64,000 bases of DNA, from positions 186,001 through 250,000 of the forward strand of contig NZ_QFYQ01000001.1 of assembly GCF_003254475.1 (NCBI RefSeq), given 5' to 3'. The DNA comes from Phenylobacterium soli (GTDB taxonomy: Bacteria; Pseudomonadota; Alphaproteobacteria; Caulobacterales; Caulobacteraceae). Shown here in pieces: positions 52,429 to 64,000 of this stretch; position 1 is the stretch's first letter; each line of letters opens with the position of its first letter. A program made the translations under genes and the position numbers. Below the pieces are notes generated by a model. That model had not been told where the DNA came from. It worked only from the letters and a program-made list of their open reading frames with translations, and did not search any database.

Positions 52429-53310
52429 ATGGGTTTGCTGGACGGCAAGGTCGCCATCGTCACGGGCGCGGGCGGCGGACTGGGCGAGGCCTACGCCAAG
52501 CTGTTCGCCCAGGAAGGGGCGAGCGTGGTGGTCAACGACCTGGGGGGCGCGCGGGACGGCACCGGCGCGGACCGCTCGGCGGCGCAGAAGGTGGTCGATG
52601 AAATCGTCGCGGCCGGCGGCCGGGCGGTGGCCAACGGCGACGACGTCTCCACCGTGCAGGGTGGCGAGAACATCCTGGCCAGCGCGCTCGACAATTTCGG
52701 CAAGGTCGACGTGCTGGTCTGCAACGCCGGCATCCTGCGCGACCGGAGCTTCGCCAACACCTCAGAGGCGGACTGGGACGCGGTGATCAAGGTCCACCTG
52801 AAGGGAACCTACTGCACCGCCCTGCCGGTCTGGAAGCACATGAAGGACCACGGCGGCGGGGCGATGGTGCTCACCTCCTCGACGTCGGGGCTCTACGGCA
52901 ACTTCGGCCAGACCAACTACGGGGCGGCGAAGGCCGGCATCTACGGAATGGTCCGGGTGATGGCCATCGAGGGCCGCAAGTACAACATCCGGGTCATGGG
53001 CCTCGCGCCCGGCGCCTACACCCGCATGACCGCCGACCTGCCCGGCCGCAAGGACCGCGAGCCCGATCCCCTGTCCCTGCCGGAGAACATCGCGCCCGGC
53101 GTGCTCTACATGGTCAGCGACCTGGCGGCCGACCATTCGGGCAAGATCCTCGGCGTCTCCTCGCGCGGGGTGCGCGAGATCAAGATGGTCGAGACCGAGG
53201 GCTTCCAGCCGGGGCGGCCCTACACCGCCGAGGAGGTCGCGGCCCATGCCGACCAGGTCTTCTTCCGCGAGCCGGTGGACGTGCGGCGGCTGGGCCTGAC
53301 GCCCGCGTGA
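52429..53310 (+). CDS. SDR-family 3-hydroxyacyl-CoA dehydrogenase-like protein
   Basis: 293 residues. 'VAIVTGAGGGLGEAYAKLFAQEGASVVVNDLGG' and 'CNAGILRD' with Ser in 'LTSSTSGLYGNFGQTNYGAAKAG' (Tyr-x3-Lys) match the SDR half of peroxisomal multifunctional enzyme type 2 (HSD17B4), which acts on (3R)-hydroxyacyl-CoA. NAD(P)-dependent, cytosolic. GGGAGG lies before ATG 52429. The sRNA candidate follows 120 bp after its stop on the same strand, and its terminator could also end this mRNA. Confidence 0.92.
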   Translation: MGLLDGKVAIVTGAGGGLGEAYAKLFAQEGASVVVNDLGGARDGTGADRSAAQKVVDEIVAAGGRAVANGDDVSTVQGGENILASALDNFGKVDVLVCNAGILRDRSFANTSEADWDAVIKVHLKGTYCTALPVWKHMKDHGGGAMVLTSSTSGLYGNFGQTNYGAAKAGIYGMVRVMAIEGRKYNIRVMGLAPGAYTRMTADLPGRKDREPDPLSLPENIAPGVLYMVSDLAADHSGKILGVSSRGVREIKMVETEGFQPGRPYTAEEVAAHADQVFFREPVDVRRLGLTPA

Positions 53311-53399
53311 GGCGGGCCTGACGCCGGGGTCCGCACCTACGTCCGGAACGCGCAAACCGGTTTTTCCACAACCGCGGCGAAAATAATCGCGGGAGGGCC

Positions 53400-53427
53400 T
53401 TGCATGGCCCGCGGGCCTGCCTATTTC
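53400..53427 (+). promoter_or_regulatory. Promoter of sRNA copy 2
   Basis: TTGCAT (53400-53405) and TATTTC (53422-53427) are 16 bp apart. Compare TTGCGT-17-TATATC at copy 1. The predicted transcription start is near 53433. Confidence 0.45.
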
Positions 53428-53432
53428 AGGGT

Positions 53433-53502
53433 CCGCCCATCCTGGGCGTTTCCTCCCTAATGACTTCCCCAGCCGGGTTCGAAAGAACCCGGCTGTTTTT
53501 TT
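53433..53502 (+). ncRNA. Candidate MmgR/suhB-family (alpha-r8) small RNA, copy 2
   Basis: Hairpin CGCCC-ATCCT-GGGCG (53434-53448), then TTTCCTCCCT (53449-53458) and TAATGA, then a perfect 10-bp terminator stem with GAAA loop (53471-53494) and seven T (53496-53502). The 24 nt at 53440-53463 are identical to copy 1; the hairpin loop sequences differ in one base (ATCCT against TTCCT), and the terminators are unrelated in sequence but equal in form. This conservation outside any reading frame supports a small RNA about 70 nt long. It could also be released from the 3' end of the upstream SDR mRNA. Confidence 0.78.
53471..53502 (+). terminator. Terminator of sRNA copy 2
   Basis: AGCCGGGTTC and GAACCCGGCT (10-bp perfect stem, loop GAAA) are followed within one base by seven T residues. 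One of the strongest terminators in the window. Confidence 0.93.
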
Positions 53503-53518
53503 GCTCCGCAGCTCTTGC

Positions 53519-54271
53519 TTAGCCCGCCAGGTAAAGCTGGGCCGCGCCGACCAGGTAGACCAGCCCGGTGACGGTCACGATCCAGCGCGAGATCCGCTTG
53601 AAGTTGCGGTCGTCCATCATCTCCAGCACGCGGCCGCCGACCACCGTCCCCACCATCGAGAGCGGGATGGCCAGCGCGAACACCCAGAAGGGCGGCAGGC
53701 CCTGGCCGTGCACGGCGATCAGCGGCGCGCCGTAGACCACGATCTTGGCCAGGTGCGAGAAGACCTGGGTCCCGGCCTTGGTGGCGACGATCTGGTGCCG
53801 GGTCAGGGCGGTGCGCACGAAGAAGATGTCGAGCAGCGGCCCGGCGACGCCGGCGGTCAGGTTGAGGCCCGTCACCGAAACCCCGCAGAGCAGCGCCTGG
53901 CGGGGCTGGGCGGCGTCGAGGGAGATCCAGCCCTGCGGGATCCAGAGCAGGGCCGGGACCACGCCCATCAGCAGGTAGAGGGTGGCCTTCGATGGCTCGA
54001 CGGCGATCAGGGCCATGATCCCGCCGGCCACCACCGAACCCATGGCGAACACCGCCACGATGCGCCAGTCCAGGTGCTTGCGGTGAAGGATCGCCCGCCA
54101 GCCGTTAGCGACGAGCTGCAGGATCCCGTGGGCGACGAAGGTCGCCGAGACCGGCAGGACGAGCGCCAGCGCGCCCTTGAGCATCAGGCCGCCGGCCATG
54201 CCGAACACGCCCGAGATCGCCGAGGTGACGAACGCCGAGGCGATCAGGAAGATCGCGGGAAGAAGAGCCAC
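53519..54271 (-). CDS. TauE/SafE-family sulfite exporter-like permease
   Basis: About 250 residues with seven or eight transmembrane helices ('SAISGVFGMAGGLMLKGALAL', 'GSVVAGGIMALIAV', 'YLLMGVVPALLWIP' and others). The duplicated glycine-rich first-helix motifs ('SGVFGMAGG', 'NLTAGVAGPLLDIFF') are typical of TauE/SafE anion exporters. The start is GTG 54271, with GGAGG six bases upstream; upstream frame to 54313 lacks a ribosome-binding site. Substrate likely a sulfonate or sulfite-like anion, or carboxylate; uncertain. The stop lies 16 bp from the sRNA terminator, convergent. Confidence 0.88.
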   Translation of the reverse strand: MALLPAIFLIASAFVTSAISGVFGMAGGLMLKGALALVLPVSATFVAHGILQLVANGWRAILHRKHLDWRIVAVFAMGSVVAGGIMALIAVEPSKATLYLLMGVVPALLWIPQGWISLDAAQPRQALLCGVSVTGLNLTAGVAGPLLDIFFVRTALTRHQIVATKAGTQVFSHLAKIVVYGAPLIAVHGQGLPPFWVFALAIPLSMVGTVVGGRVLEMMDDRNFKRISRWIVTVTGLVYLVGAAQLYLAG

Positions 54272-54546
54272 AGTTTGCCTCCGGGGTTGCGACCCTTCCC
54301 ACGGGGCGGGCACAGGCCGCTCCGGTTCGGGGTCTGCTGCGCGACGCGCGCGCGGAAAGAGGGCGAGCCGGATCCACGTCGCCGATACGCGGCGCCGGAA
54401 GATGGCTCAGCCGGGGAGGTCCGTCGGATTCGCGGCGCGGGGCGTCTGCGCGTCCAGACGCCGCCTCATGCGCCGGGCGCCTTATGCCGGTTGCGGGATC
54501 CATGGCGGAACGGGGCTCGCCTACACCCAAGCTGCCGCTCCGCCAA
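54272..54546. other. Intergenic region upstream of the TauE-like gene
   Basis: Nothing recognisable except a small hairpin at 54547-54567 (GGTTGATC/GATCAACC) that overlaps the tannase stop codon and may terminate that gene. The stretch should contain the promoter of the minus-strand TauE-like gene. Confidence 0.4.
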
Positions 54547-54561
54547 GGTTGATCGAGCGGA

Positions 54562-56055
54562 TCAACCCTTCGTCTTGGACGGCCTGCGCGCCGCGCAGCT
54601 CCAGGCGTCCCCGGTTTTGCGGGCGACGCCGGGATGGGGGCAGAGGAGCTGGGTCTTGGCCGCGGCGGCGGCGTTGTTCCCCGCGCTCGCCTCCACGGCC
54701 TCAGGCGCCTTGCCCTCGACCACCCAGGCGTCGAGCAGGCCGACCCAGTCCACCTCGCCCGGCCCGGGCCCGCCGGCGCAGTGGAGCATGCCGGGGATCA
54801 GGTACATCCGGTAGAAGCCCGAGGGCTCGCCCATCGTGCGGCGGACGTCCTCGTAATAGCGGATCGAGGAGCGGGCCGGGATCGCCGGGTCATTCCAGCC
54901 ATGGTACTGGATCAGCTTGCCGCCATGGGCCTTGAAGGCCGCGAGGTTCGGGCTGTCGGAGTCGATCACCGGCGCCATCTTGCGGTGCGCCCGATCGAAC
55001 TGCGCGCCGAGATCCAGCTTCAGGAAGTCGAAGGCGGGATCTCCGAAGGCGAAGTATTTGAAGGCGTTGGACGAGAACTGATAGCCCGCGGCCTGGGAAT
55101 GGCGCGCCTCATCCGCACCGGTGATCCAGGCCTGCCAGCTGCCGGGCTGGGCCTCGGCGCCCGGCGAAAAGCCGGGGAAGGCGATCTTCCCCGTGCGCGG
55201 ATCGCGGCGGCCGTCGTAGATCGCGCGCGCCGCGCGCACCTGCGGGGTGGTCAGGCAACCGTCGGCCTCGCCGGCCTTGCACTGCAGCTTGCCGGGGTCG
55301 AAATGGCAGGCCCCCGGATCGCGGATGAAGGCCTCGCCGCCGCCGCATTGGGCGAGCGCAGCCTTCTGGATCAGCTGGAGCTGGGCTGCGCCGAGATAGC
55401 CGCCCGGCGCCGAGAGCGCCTGCTGCTGGGCCGCGGAGATGCCGAACAGCTGGCTCATGTAGTTGGCCGGGGCGCCGGCGACGACGCCGTCGAAGTCGGC
55501 CGGATAGCGCTGGGCCTCCATCAGCGCCTCGCGCCCACCGTCCGAGCAGCCGGCGAAGTAGGAGCGCTTGGGCTTGAGCCCCTTCTGCCCGACGACCATG
55601 GCCTTGCCGATGTCGGTGGTCTCCTTCAGCGCCCGCCAGCCGAAGTCGGCCACCTTTTCCGGATGGCCGAGGGCCCAGGCCGCGTTCGTGCCCACCGGGC
55701 TGTCGTGGCCGTCGTCGGTGCCGGCCGCCGCATAGCCGCGGGCCGCCATCGACCTGATCAGCGCCACCGGGACCTTGCCGGCGAAGCCGCCGTTGCCGAC
55801 CTGCAGGAACTTGCCGTTCCAGGCCTCGCCGAGCGGAATCCAGACCTCGATGCGGATGTCGGAGTCCTTGGTCGGGTGGCTCGCCACGGCGATGCGGCAG
55901 GCCTCGAGCTGACCGGCCTTCTCGACCTTCGCCGACAGCACCTCTGCGTGCGGCAGGGCCGCCTTGGCCATGTCCGCGCAGGCGGTCTCGGCGTGCGCCA
56001 GACCCGGCGCCGTCAAGGCCATAGCCGCGCCCGCGGCCATCAGCATCCGCTTCAT
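54562..56055 (-). CDS. Tannase/feruloyl esterase family protein
   Basis: 497 residues, secreted. The start at 56055 has GGGAGGA and gives a signal peptide ('MLMAAGAAMALTAPGLAHA', cleavage near residue 22). The catalytic Ser is in 'AGCSDGGREALMEAQRYP' (Cys-Ser), and the paired Cys-His ending is 'PGMLHCAGGPG', the CS-D-HC motif of the family. It hydrolyses esters of hydroxycinnamic or gallic acids (plant wall polyphenols). The Rieske oxygenase and TBDRs in the window suggest uptake and breakdown of plant compounds. It is followed downstream by the TauE-like gene and upstream by an acyl-CoA dehydrogenase on the same strand with a terminator between. Confidence 0.9.
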   Translation of the reverse strand: MKRMLMAAGAAMALTAPGLAHAETACADMAKAALPHAEVLSAKVEKAGQLEACRIAVASHPTKDSDIRIEVWIPLGEAWNGKFLQVGNGGFAGKVPVALIRSMAARGYAAAGTDDGHDSPVGTNAAWALGHPEKVADFGWRALKETTDIGKAMVVGQKGLKPKRSYFAGCSDGGREALMEAQRYPADFDGVVAGAPANYMSQLFGISAAQQQALSAPGGYLGAAQLQLIQKAALAQCGGGEAFIRDPGACHFDPGKLQCKAGEADGCLTTPQVRAARAIYDGRRDPRTGKIAFPGFSPGAEAQPGSWQAWITGADEARHSQAAGYQFSSNAFKYFAFGDPAFDFLKLDLGAQFDRAHRKMAPVIDSDSPNLAAFKAHGGKLIQYHGWNDPAIPARSSIRYYEDVRRTMGEPSGFYRMYLIPGMLHCAGGPGPGEVDWVGLLDAWVVEGKAPEAVEASAGNNAAAAAKTQLLCPHPGVARKTGDAWSCAARRPSKTKG

Positions 56056-56112
56056 GGTGATCCTCCCAACCCGTTCTTGTTGGGCGGATTTCAGCACAGC
56101 TTGGCGGCCGCG

Positions 56113-56144
56113 CAAAAGAAAAGGGCGGCCGCTTGGACCGCCCT
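56113..56144 (-). terminator. Terminator of the minus-strand acyl-CoA dehydrogenase
   Basis: AGGGCGG (56122-56128) pairs with CCGCCCT (56138-56144). On the minus strand it is followed by TTTTCTTTTG. It lies 24 bp after the acyl-CoA dehydrogenase stop and before the tannase start. Confidence 0.75.
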
Positions 56145-56167
56145 CTCCGTCTCGATAATCGCGACGC

Positions 56168-57490
<1,323 letters not shown>

Positions 57491-57560
57491 CCTGGTCGCT
57501 CCAAATCCAATCTCCGCCGGCGCTGGCGCCTGCGGTCCCGCGAAACCCTTGGCGCCTATT

Positions 57561-57586
57561 TTGACCCAAGTCAAACAAGCGTTTGA
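57561..57586. promoter_or_regulatory. Overlapping operator-like inverted repeats between the divergent acyl-CoA dehydrogenases
   Basis: TTGAC-CCAA-GTCAA (57561-57574) and TCAAAC-AAGC-GTTTGA (57571-57586) overlap by four bases in the 162-bp gap. Both lie 66-92 bp from the plus-strand start and 70-96 bp from the minus-strand start. This is the expected position for a repressor acting on both promoters. The half-sites resemble those near the TetR pair (GTTGAAC). Confidence 0.5.
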
Positions 57587-57652
57587 ACGGCGGATGCAAC
57601 TTTCCGAGGCGCCCGCGCTTGGGGCCGGAACAGGACCTCCCAGAGAACCGCC

Positions 57653-58951
<1,299 letters not shown>

Positions 58952-58974
58952 GCCCCGGGCCTAGCTGTTCGGGG

Positions 58975-59070
58975 CTAGCTGTAGAGCGGCGGCGCCGCGC
59001 CCAGGCAGATCAGCGCGATCGCCAGGGCGAGCGCCGCGATCGCTGGAATGAGTTTCAGGAGCCACCCCAT
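58975..59070 (-). CDS. Candidate 31-residue hydrophobic peptide
   Basis: The minus strand encodes MGWLLKLIPAIAALALAIAL, followed by ICLGAAPPLYS and TAG. It is one transmembrane helix with a positive residue near the N-terminus, the composition of a small membrane protein. The ribosome-binding site is weak (TGAG). It fills most of the gap between the acyl-CoA dehydrogenase and the VOC gene. GC-rich sequence can encode hydrophobic stretches by chance, so this is tentative. Confidence 0.4.
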   Translation of the reverse strand: MGWLLKLIPAIAALALAIALICLGAAPPLYS

Positions 59071-59129
59071 TGCGGCTCAGATAGGAAGCTCGGCCTTGAG
59101 TTTCCAGTGAAGCTTTGGACAGGTTCGCC

Positions 59130-59495
59130 TCAGGCGGGCGCGTGGCAGACGGCCTCGACGTTGTGGCCGTCCGGATCGAGGACGAAGGCGCCGTAGTAGG
59201 TGGGGTGATAGTGGGCGCGGATCCCGGGTCCGCCATTGTCCCGCCCGCCGGCGGCGATGGCCGCCGCATAGAAGGCGTCGACGGTCTTGCGGTCCTTGGC
59301 CACGAAGGCGACGTGCGCGCCCGAGCCGGGATCGCCCCCGCGGCCGATCCAGAAGAACGGACGGTCGTCGCCGTAACCGGTGTAGTTCTGGCCGTCACCC
59401 ATCAGCCGCCGGAGGCCCAGGGGCTGCAGGGCGGCGTCGTAGAAGGCGGCCGAGCGGGTGAAGTCGGCGACCTTCAGGCTGACGTGATCGAGCAT
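59130..59495 (-). CDS. VOC-family (glyoxalase/bleomycin-resistance fold) protein
   Basis: 121 residues. 'MLDHVSLKVADFTRSAAFYDAALQPLGLRRL' and 'HVAFVAKDRKTVDAFYAAAIAAGG' with 'GAFVLDPDGHNVEAV' are the two beta-alpha-beta-beta-beta halves of the vicinal-oxygen-chelate fold, with putative metal ligands His4, His near 'AHVAF' and Glu near the C-terminus. Substrate unknown. Good ribosome-binding site (GAGGAGGA) before ATG 59495. Confidence 0.92.
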   Translation of the reverse strand: MLDHVSLKVADFTRSAAFYDAALQPLGLRRLMGDGQNYTGYGDDRPFFWIGRGGDPGSGAHVAFVAKDRKTVDAFYAAAIAAGGRDNGGPGIRAHYHPTYYGAFVLDPDGHNVEAVCHAPA

Positions 59496-59554
59496 CTCGT
59501 CCTCCTCTTGAGCCGCGGTCAGGCTAGACCGCGGCCCGGGAGGCGGAAAGGCGC

Positions 59555-59965
59555 TTACTTCTCGGGGTAGGCCGAGGCGCCGGCGCAGACCGCGCCGAGC
59601 AGGGCCTCGTTGTCAGAGCCGGTGACCTTCTTCGGCGTCTCCGAGCGCCAGCCGGCAGCGATCGCCAGCGGCTTGGACGGCTTGTAGTCGCCGAGCACGA
59701 TCATGTTCTTGTTCTGGCAGTCGAGGGCGACGACGTTGCCGACGCCATCGGGCTTGCCCGGGGCGGAGGGGCCGAGGTTGGCGGCCGGCTTGGAGATCGC
59801 CTGCATAACCACCACGCGGCCGGAGGCCTTGTCCTTGTAGGCGTAGTCGGCGTCGTAGGACCAGGCGATGCCATTGGTCTCGGTGTACTTCTTCCAGGTC
59901 TCGGCGGAAGCGGTGGAAGCGGTGGCAAGGGCGATCAGGCTGGCAAGCGCGAGGGCGCGACGCAT
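59555..59965 (-). CDS. Periplasmic protein of unknown function
   Basis: 136 residues. Sec signal peptide ('LALASLIALATASTASA', cleavage near residue 21). The mature part begins 'ETWKKYTETNGIAWSYDADYAYKDKASGRVVVMQAI', a layout (short domain on stress-exported soluble proteins) seen in small hypothetical proteins, with two cysteines ('ALDCQNKNM' and 'GAVCAGAS') that could pair. Not assigned to a family with confidence. It is the middle of a minus-strand run with the VOC gene; the cfa gene follows. Confidence 0.75.
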   Translation of the reverse strand: MRRALALASLIALATASTASAETWKKYTETNGIAWSYDADYAYKDKASGRVVVMQAISKPAANLGPSAPGKPDGVGNVVALDCQNKNMIVLGDYKPSKPLAIAAGWRSETPKKVTGSDNEALLGAVCAGASAYPEK

Positions 59966-60063
59966 GGCGTTTCTCTCCGGAAGCGTGTCCGCCAGAGTTC
60001 AAACAGACGTTGGCTTCCGGAACAAGGGCTAGCCGACGAGGGGAGCCGTTTGGCCGCGTCCGG

Positions 60064-61287
60064 CTAGGCGGCGGCCACGCGCCGGGCCGGCGTCGCCAGC
60101 CGCGCCTCGGCCTCGCCGATGTAGTCGCGGGTGATCGGCACGGTGTCGATGCGCTTGGCGAGCTGCAGCTGGAAGACAAAGTGCCCGCGGTGGCGGAAGG
60201 CCATCTCGCTGCACGACAGATAGAACTCCCACATCCGGCAGAACCGCTCGTCGTAGAGCGCGGCGATCTCCTCGCGCCGGGCCTGGAAGCGCGCGCGCCA
60301 GGCGGCGAGCGTCTCGGCGTAGTGGAGCCGCAGGATCTCGACGTCGGTGACGATCAGTCCGGCCCGTTCCACGCAGGGCAGCACCTCGGAGAGCGCGGGG
60401 ATGTAGCCGCCGGGGAAGATGTACTTGGCGATCCACGGCTGGGTGAAGGCCGGCCCGTCCGCCCGTCCGATGGAGTGGATCACCGCCACGCCGTCGTCGG
60501 CGAGCAGCCGCGCCACCTGATCGAAATAGGTCTGGTAGTTCGGCCGCCCCACATGCTCGAACATGCCCACCGAGACGATGCGGTCGTAGGGACCGGCGAC
60601 GTCGCGATAGTCGGTGAGCGAAAACCGTGCGCGGTCGGACAGGCCCGCGGCCTCGGCCCGGGCGCGGGCGAGGTTGAGCTGCTCGGTGGAGAGCGTCACG
60701 CCGTCGACGTTCACCTGCGCGGCCTCGGCGAGGCTGAGCGCCAGCCCACCCCAGCCGCAGCCGATGTCCAGCACCCGCTGGCCGCGCGCCAGGAGCAGCT
60801 TGGCTGTGAGGTGGCGCTTCTTGGCGACCTGGGCCTCCTCGAGGCTCGCCGCCGGATGCGGGAAATAGGCGCAGGAATACTGCAGGTCCACATCGAGGAA
60901 GCGCCGATAGAGGTCGACCGACAGGTCGTAGTGGTGGGCGACGTTGGCGCGGGCCTGGCGGCGGGCATTGGCCTGCAGCCGGCGATCCAGCCACCAGCGC
61001 TGCAGGGCGCCCGCCCTCTTGAGGGGCCGATACCGCGCGTTGCGGCCGGCGAGGTCGATGAGGTCGTGGATGGTCCCGGACTCCAGCACGAGGCCGCCTT
61101 CCATATAGGCCTCGCCCAGCGCCATGGAGGGATTGGCGGCGATGCGGGCCAGCCAGCGGCGGCTGGTGATGATCGCGCGGATCGCCATACCCGTCCCGTC
61201 GCCCAGGACGATGGCCTCGCCGCCGGGAAGGCGGACGGTGAGGTCGCCTTCCCGGATCACCCGTCGCAGATAGGCATGCAAAGCCAT
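60064..61287 (-). CDS. cfa: Cyclopropane-fatty-acyl-phospholipid synthase family protein
   Basis: 407 residues. The start at 61287 has GAGG upstream. 'HYDLSVDLYRRFLDVDLQYSCAYF' and the SAM site 'VLDIGCGWGGLALSLAE', 'VGMFEHVGRPNYQTYF' and 'IFPGGYIPALSEV' are diagnostic of the CFA/SAM-dependent methyltransferase family. It transfers a methylene from SAM to unsaturated phospholipid acyl chains, which can help acid or stress tolerance. It is divergent from groES, with the groES regulatory region in between. Confidence 0.93.
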   Translation of the reverse strand: MALHAYLRRVIREGDLTVRLPGGEAIVLGDGTGMAIRAIITSRRWLARIAANPSMALGEAYMEGGLVLESGTIHDLIDLAGRNARYRPLKRAGALQRWWLDRRLQANARRQARANVAHHYDLSVDLYRRFLDVDLQYSCAYFPHPAASLEEAQVAKKRHLTAKLLLARGQRVLDIGCGWGGLALSLAEAAQVNVDGVTLSTEQLNLARARAEAAGLSDRARFSLTDYRDVAGPYDRIVSVGMFEHVGRPNYQTYFDQVARLLADDGVAVIHSIGRADGPAFTQPWIAKYIFPGGYIPALSEVLPCVERAGLIVTDVEILRLHYAETLAAWRARFQARREEIAALYDERFCRMWEFYLSCSEMAFRHRGHFVFQLQLAKRIDTVPITRDYIGEAEARLATPARRVAAA

Positions 61288-61432
61288 GGCGCCCTCGTAT
61301 CCCTGCCGAGGGATCAACGGCGGCCCCAAGGCCAAGGTTCCGCGGACGGGCTTATGAGAACCCGGTTCCGTCGCGTTCGCGGCGCCGGTCTCTTGACTCC
61401 GGAAAGCTGTTTTCCTACGTCCCCCGCCGGCG

Positions 61433-61459
61433 TTGGCACTCAAGGGCTGGGACTGCTAA
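61433..61459 (+). promoter_or_regulatory. CIRCE element (HrcA operator) of groESL
   Basis: TTGGCACTC (61433-61441), a 9-bp spacer and GACTGCTAA (61451-61459) match the CIRCE consensus TTAGCACTC-N9-GAGTGCTAA with one mismatch in each arm. It lies 65 bp before groES. A TTGACT (61393) with TACGTC 17 bp later is a possible promoter just upstream. HrcA repression with heat induction is the expected control. Confidence 0.88.
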
Positions 61460-61523
61460 CAACCCTCGCCTTACCGCCATCGTCACCTGAATTCACAACC
61501 GTCTCGAACGGAGAAAGAGCATC

Positions 61524-61811
61524 ATGGCGTTTCGTCCCCTGGGAGATCGCGTCCTCGTCAAGCGCGTCGAGGAAGAAGAGAAGACCAAGGGCGGGATCAT
61601 CATCCCCGACACCGCGAAGGAAAAGCCGCAGGAAGGCGAAGTCGTCGCCGTCGGCCCCGGCGCGCGCGACGAGAACGGCAAGGTCCAGCCGCTCGACGTG
61701 AAGACCGGCGATCGCATCCTGTTCGGCAAGTGGTCCGGCACCGAGGTCAAGCTCGAGGGCAAGGACCTGCTGATCATGAAGGAAAGCGACATCCTGGGCG
61801 TGCTCGCCTAA
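61524..61811 (+). CDS. groES: Co-chaperonin GroES
   Basis: 95 residues, the usual GroES length. '[44 protein letters not shown]' has the mobile loop ([12 protein letters not shown]) that binds GroEL; the end is '[14 protein letters not shown]'. It caps the GroEL chamber. groEL follows after 60 bp, in the same CIRCE-controlled operon. ATG 61524 with GGAGAAAG upstream. Confidence 0.98.
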   Translation: MAFRPLGDRVLVKRVEEEEKTKGGIIIPDTAKEKPQEGEVVAVGPGARDENGKVQPLDVKTGDRILFGKWSGTEVKLEGKDLLIMKESDILGVLA

Positions 61812-63509
<1,698 letters not shown>

Positions 63510-63533
63510 GTCGAACGACATCGCCAGGAACGA

Positions 63534-63566
63534 GGGCGGGGCCGCGAGGTCCCGCCCTTTTTCTTT
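63534..63566 (+). terminator. Terminator of the groESL operon
   Basis: GGGCGGG (63534-63540) pairs with CCCGCCC (63551-63557), loop of 10, followed by TTTTTCTTT. Confidence 0.9.
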
Positions 63567-63667
63567 GCCCGGCGCGGGGCCGGGATGGCTTGGAACGGCG
63601 GGGAAGCGCCGGGCGTTACGAGCTTGGCGGGCGCAAAACGAGCCCGCCGGCGAGAGGAGGGCCCGCC

Positions 63668-63913
63668 ATGCGTTCGAGCGTCGGATCGCGGTTCGCTCAC
63701 CCGGCCGGCTTCACCCTGCTGAAGACGCCGAGCCACCGCCAGGTGGCGGCCAGGCGGCGCCTGATGGCGATCTGCGCGGTGCTGGGCCTGGCCCTGGCGA
63801 GCGGGCTGATCGGCTCGTTGAGCGCATCCCAGAACGACCGGCCCGGCGCGGACGCGCCGAGCATGGCCGACCAGGCTTCGACCGGCCCGTTCAGCTATTT
63901 CCCGCACCAGTAG
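63668..63913 (+). CDS. Small single-span membrane protein, function unknown
   Basis: 81 residues from ATG 63668 (GGAGGG upstream). A basic N-terminus ('SHRQVAARRRLM') precedes one transmembrane helix ('AICAVLGLALASGLIGSL'), followed by a short polar C-terminus. Not recognised. It may form an operon with the next gene, which starts 12 bp after its stop. Confidence 0.7.
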   Translation: MRSSVGSRFAHPAGFTLLKTPSHRQVAARRRLMAICAVLGLALASGLIGSLSASQNDRPGADAPSMADQASTGPFSYFPHQ

Positions 63914-63925
63914 GAGGCGGCCCCA

Positions 63926-64000
63926 GATGGCCTATTCGTCACAAGAACGTTCCACTCTCGGCGCCACCCGCGCCCGCCAGGGCCGGCTCGGCCGCAACAT
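63926..64000 (+). CDS. Start of an unidentified gene, cut by the window end
   Basis: GGAGG (63913-63917 region) precedes ATG 63926, and the frame stays open to the end of the window (25 codons: MAYSSQERSTLGATRARQGR then LGRN). The sequence is too short to identify. Confidence 0.6.

Overview
The window is very GC-rich (about 70% by eye), densely coding and free of mobile elements. Its gene content points to an alphaproteobacterium of the order Caulobacterales, most likely Phenylobacterium or a close relative. The main reasons are a CpdR-type response regulator divergent from an N-formylglutamate amidohydrolase beside tRNA-Val(GAC), a TipF-type degenerate EAL protein, the series HIG1-like protein / PduO / etfBA / hbd, a CIRCE-controlled groESL, and an abundance of TonB-dependent receptors. 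The genus assignment is inference from gene content.

Layout. 1-350 is the end of a DUF6491-type gene. 0.4-9.8 kb holds three minus-strand TonB-dependent receptors (TBDRs), each with its own hairpin terminator and a long leader; the first two are clear paralogs. 10.1-16.9 kb holds tRNA-Val, cpdR, a formylglutamate hydrolase, typA/bipA, a GNAT, an aminotransferase and an SDR. 17.1-25.2 kb holds a ClpP paralog with an altered triad, a GH13 glucosidase, a Rieske oxygenase, an L,D-transpeptidase divergent from a VanY-like carboxypeptidase, an alpha/beta hydrolase, a glycosyltransferase and a GST. 25.3-35.7 kb is rich in acyl-CoA metabolism (acyl-CoA dehydrogenase, two TetR regulators, PduO, etfB-etfA, hbd), followed by a Baeyer-Villiger type monooxygenase and tipF. 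35.7-46.4 kb is housekeeping: a HAD hydrolase, MaoC, ribF, ileS-lspA, a DUF3035 lipoprotein, a TraB/GumN protein and mutL. 46.4-53.3 kb holds a CBS-containing hybrid kinase, an ArsR regulator, a YjhX-family protein, rsmD, an enoyl-CoA hydratase, an RluB-like synthase, tadA and an SDR. 53.4-64 kb holds a small RNA, a TauE permease, a tannase, two divergent acyl-CoA dehydrogenases, a VOC protein, cfa and groES-groEL.

How the genes fit together. At least ten genes serve acyl-CoA turnover: three acyl-CoA dehydrogenases, ETF, hydroxybutyryl-CoA dehydrogenase, MaoC, enoyl-CoA hydratase and SDRs. TetR regulators and operator-like inverted repeats lie among them. TBDRs, the tannase/feruloyl esterase, the Rieske oxygenase and the monooxygenase suggest scavenging of plant or aromatic compounds. 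CpdR and TipF are cell-cycle and polarity factors in Caulobacter.

Most notable find. Two intergenic regions 41 kb apart, on opposite strands (about 11691-11774 minus and 53433-53502 plus), share an identical 24-nt stretch. Each has the same architecture: a short GCCC/GGGC hairpin, single-stranded UUUCCUCCCU, then a strong Rho-independent terminator. This looks like a duplicated alphaproteobacterial MmgR/suhB-type anti-Shine-Dalgarno sRNA. MmgR limits polyhydroxybutyrate storage in Sinorhizobium, which would fit the acyl-CoA gene content here.
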